Of a DNA stretch of 6,219 nucleotides, positions 5,932 to 6,219 are shown piece by piece. The position numbers and the translations under genes are program-made. The notes beneath the pieces are model-generated. The model saw nothing but the letters and a program-made list of their open reading frames with translations. It had not been told where the DNA came from and searched no databases. Position 1 is the stretch's first letter; every line of letters starts with the position of its first letter. The stretch comes from JBFGWM01 sp041588495 (lineage in GTDB: Bacteria; Pseudomonadota; Gammaproteobacteria; Pseudomonadales; JBFGWM01): contig JBFGWM010000172.1 in assembly GCA_041588495.1 (NCBI GenBank), positions 1 to 6,219 on the forward strand, in the 5' to 3' direction.

Positions 5932-6219
5932 GCCGAAAACCCCTTCGCACTGAAGGAACTCTCCCACGGCTACAACCTCGCCGGTCACCACGAGGGCAAA
6001 TGTGGGGAAGGCAAGTGCGGCGGCGAAGGCGAAAAGAAAGCCGAAGGCAAGTGCGGTGAAGGCAAGTGCGGCGGCGACAAGAAAGCCACCGAAGGCAAGT
6101 GCGGTGAAGGCAAGTGCGGCGGCGACAAGAAAGCCACCGAAGGCAAGTGCGGTGAAGGCAAGTGCGGCGGCGACAAGAAAGCCACCGAAGGCAAGTGTGG
6201 TGAAGGCAAGTGTGGCGGC
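5845..6219 (+). CDS. hvfA: HvfA-like EGKCG-repeat RiPP metallophore precursor (3' end outside the window)
   Basis: The first 125 residues of an exported repeat peptide; the frame is still open at the edge. Residues 1-29 are a Sec signal peptide (basic start MSRKLVMK, Ala-rich core, ASA cleavage site). A conserved-looking segment ENPFALKELSHGYNLAGHH (31-49) follows. From residue 50 the chain is almost only EGKCG pairs joined by GDKKAT-type linkers: ten EGKCG motifs, one Cys each, within the window, and no other Cys. This matches precursors of the HvfA class, in which an MbnB-like DUF692 iron enzyme (HvfB) and a partner protein (HvfC) modify the motif cysteines to oxazolone/thioamide or thiooxazole groups that bind copper. 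The modification genes would lie downstream and are not visible, so maturation is inferred. The ATG has AGGAG at 5830-5834. An unmodified metal-binding peptide is the main alternative. Confidence 0.88.
   Translation, partial: MSRKLVMKPLAAAVGTAFMASVAAVPASAAENPFALKELSHGYNLAGHHEGKCGEGKCGGEGEKKAEGKCGEGKCGGDKKATEGKCGEGKCGGDKKATEGKCGEGKCGGDKKATEGKCGEGKCGG
5992..6219 (+). repeat. In-gene tandem repeat, 48-bp unit encoding EGKCGEGKCGGDKKAT
   Basis: A divergent first unit of 51 bp (5992-6042, 17 residues) is followed by three units of 48 bp that are identical at the nucleotide level (6043-6090, 6091-6138, 6139-6186). A fourth begins at 6187 and runs off the edge; it differs by two synonymous TGC to TGT changes. 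Each unit carries two EGKCG motifs. Nucleotide identity beyond what protein conservation needs points to recent duplication or gene conversion by slippage or unequal exchange. Repeat number may be collapsed or variable in assemblies. Confidence 0.95.

Noticed and set aside
5985..6209. Minus-strand frame with a repeated Pro/Ser/His/Leu pattern.
   Set aside because: It is the mirror of the 48-bp tandem repeat in the EGKCG gene. The plus strand has a start, ribosome site, signal peptide and a known motif.
5992..6219. Regular repeats that could be taken for a CRISPR array.
   Set aside because: Units are contiguous with no unique spacers, keep a single reading frame, and encode a known peptide motif.
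5845..6219. A metallothionein or plain cysteine-rich low-complexity protein.
   Set aside because: The Sec leader and strict EGKCG pairs with one Cys per five residues fit HvfA-type precursors better than metallothionein CxC clusters. Unmodified metal binding cannot be fully excluded.

Overview
This GC-rich window carries five complete or partial genes, plus the tail of a sixth, all on the + strand. The protein sequences suggest a gammaproteobacterium, because the FadD, the ketoacyl synthase III and the EGKCG-repeat peptide all resemble gammaproteobacterial families. The genus cannot be fixed from the sequence.

Layout. Positions 3-122 hold the 3' end of an unrecognised gene. fadD (221-1906, long-chain acyl-CoA synthetase) follows and is closed by a clear intrinsic terminator. 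Next is a small autonomous unit: a near-consensus sigma-70 promoter (TTGACA, 16 bp, TATAAT) embedded in three 14-bp palindromes of the form AATACR-N2-YGYATT, driving a TetR-type repressor gene (2060-2728). That gene overlaps by one base the start of a patatin-like acyl hydrolase gene (2728-4188). A 220-bp gap with a hairpin and an AT-rich promoter-like island leads to a 372-residue beta-ketoacyl-ACP synthase III (4409-5527) of the kind that primes with acyl-CoA. After a 317-bp non-coding stretch with a terminator-like hairpin, the window ends inside an open frame (5845 to the edge). That frame encodes a Sec signal peptide followed by tandem EGKCG motifs, ten within the window.

How the genes may work together. 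FadD, the patatin-like lipase and the acyl-CoA-primed synthase could form an acyl-salvage route: lipid to free fatty acid, to acyl-CoA, and (after shortening) back into fatty-acid synthesis. The TetR protein would gate the lipase. This is inference from gene order and families.

The most notable element is the last gene. Its leader, conserved NPFALKELSHGY-type segment and paired EGKCG repeats match precursors of the HvfA/Buf class of ribosomally made, post-translationally modified copper-binding peptides. In that class cysteines are converted to heterocycle or thioamide groups by an MbnB-like DUF692 iron enzyme and its partner. The maturation genes would be expected just beyond the right edge and cannot be seen here.
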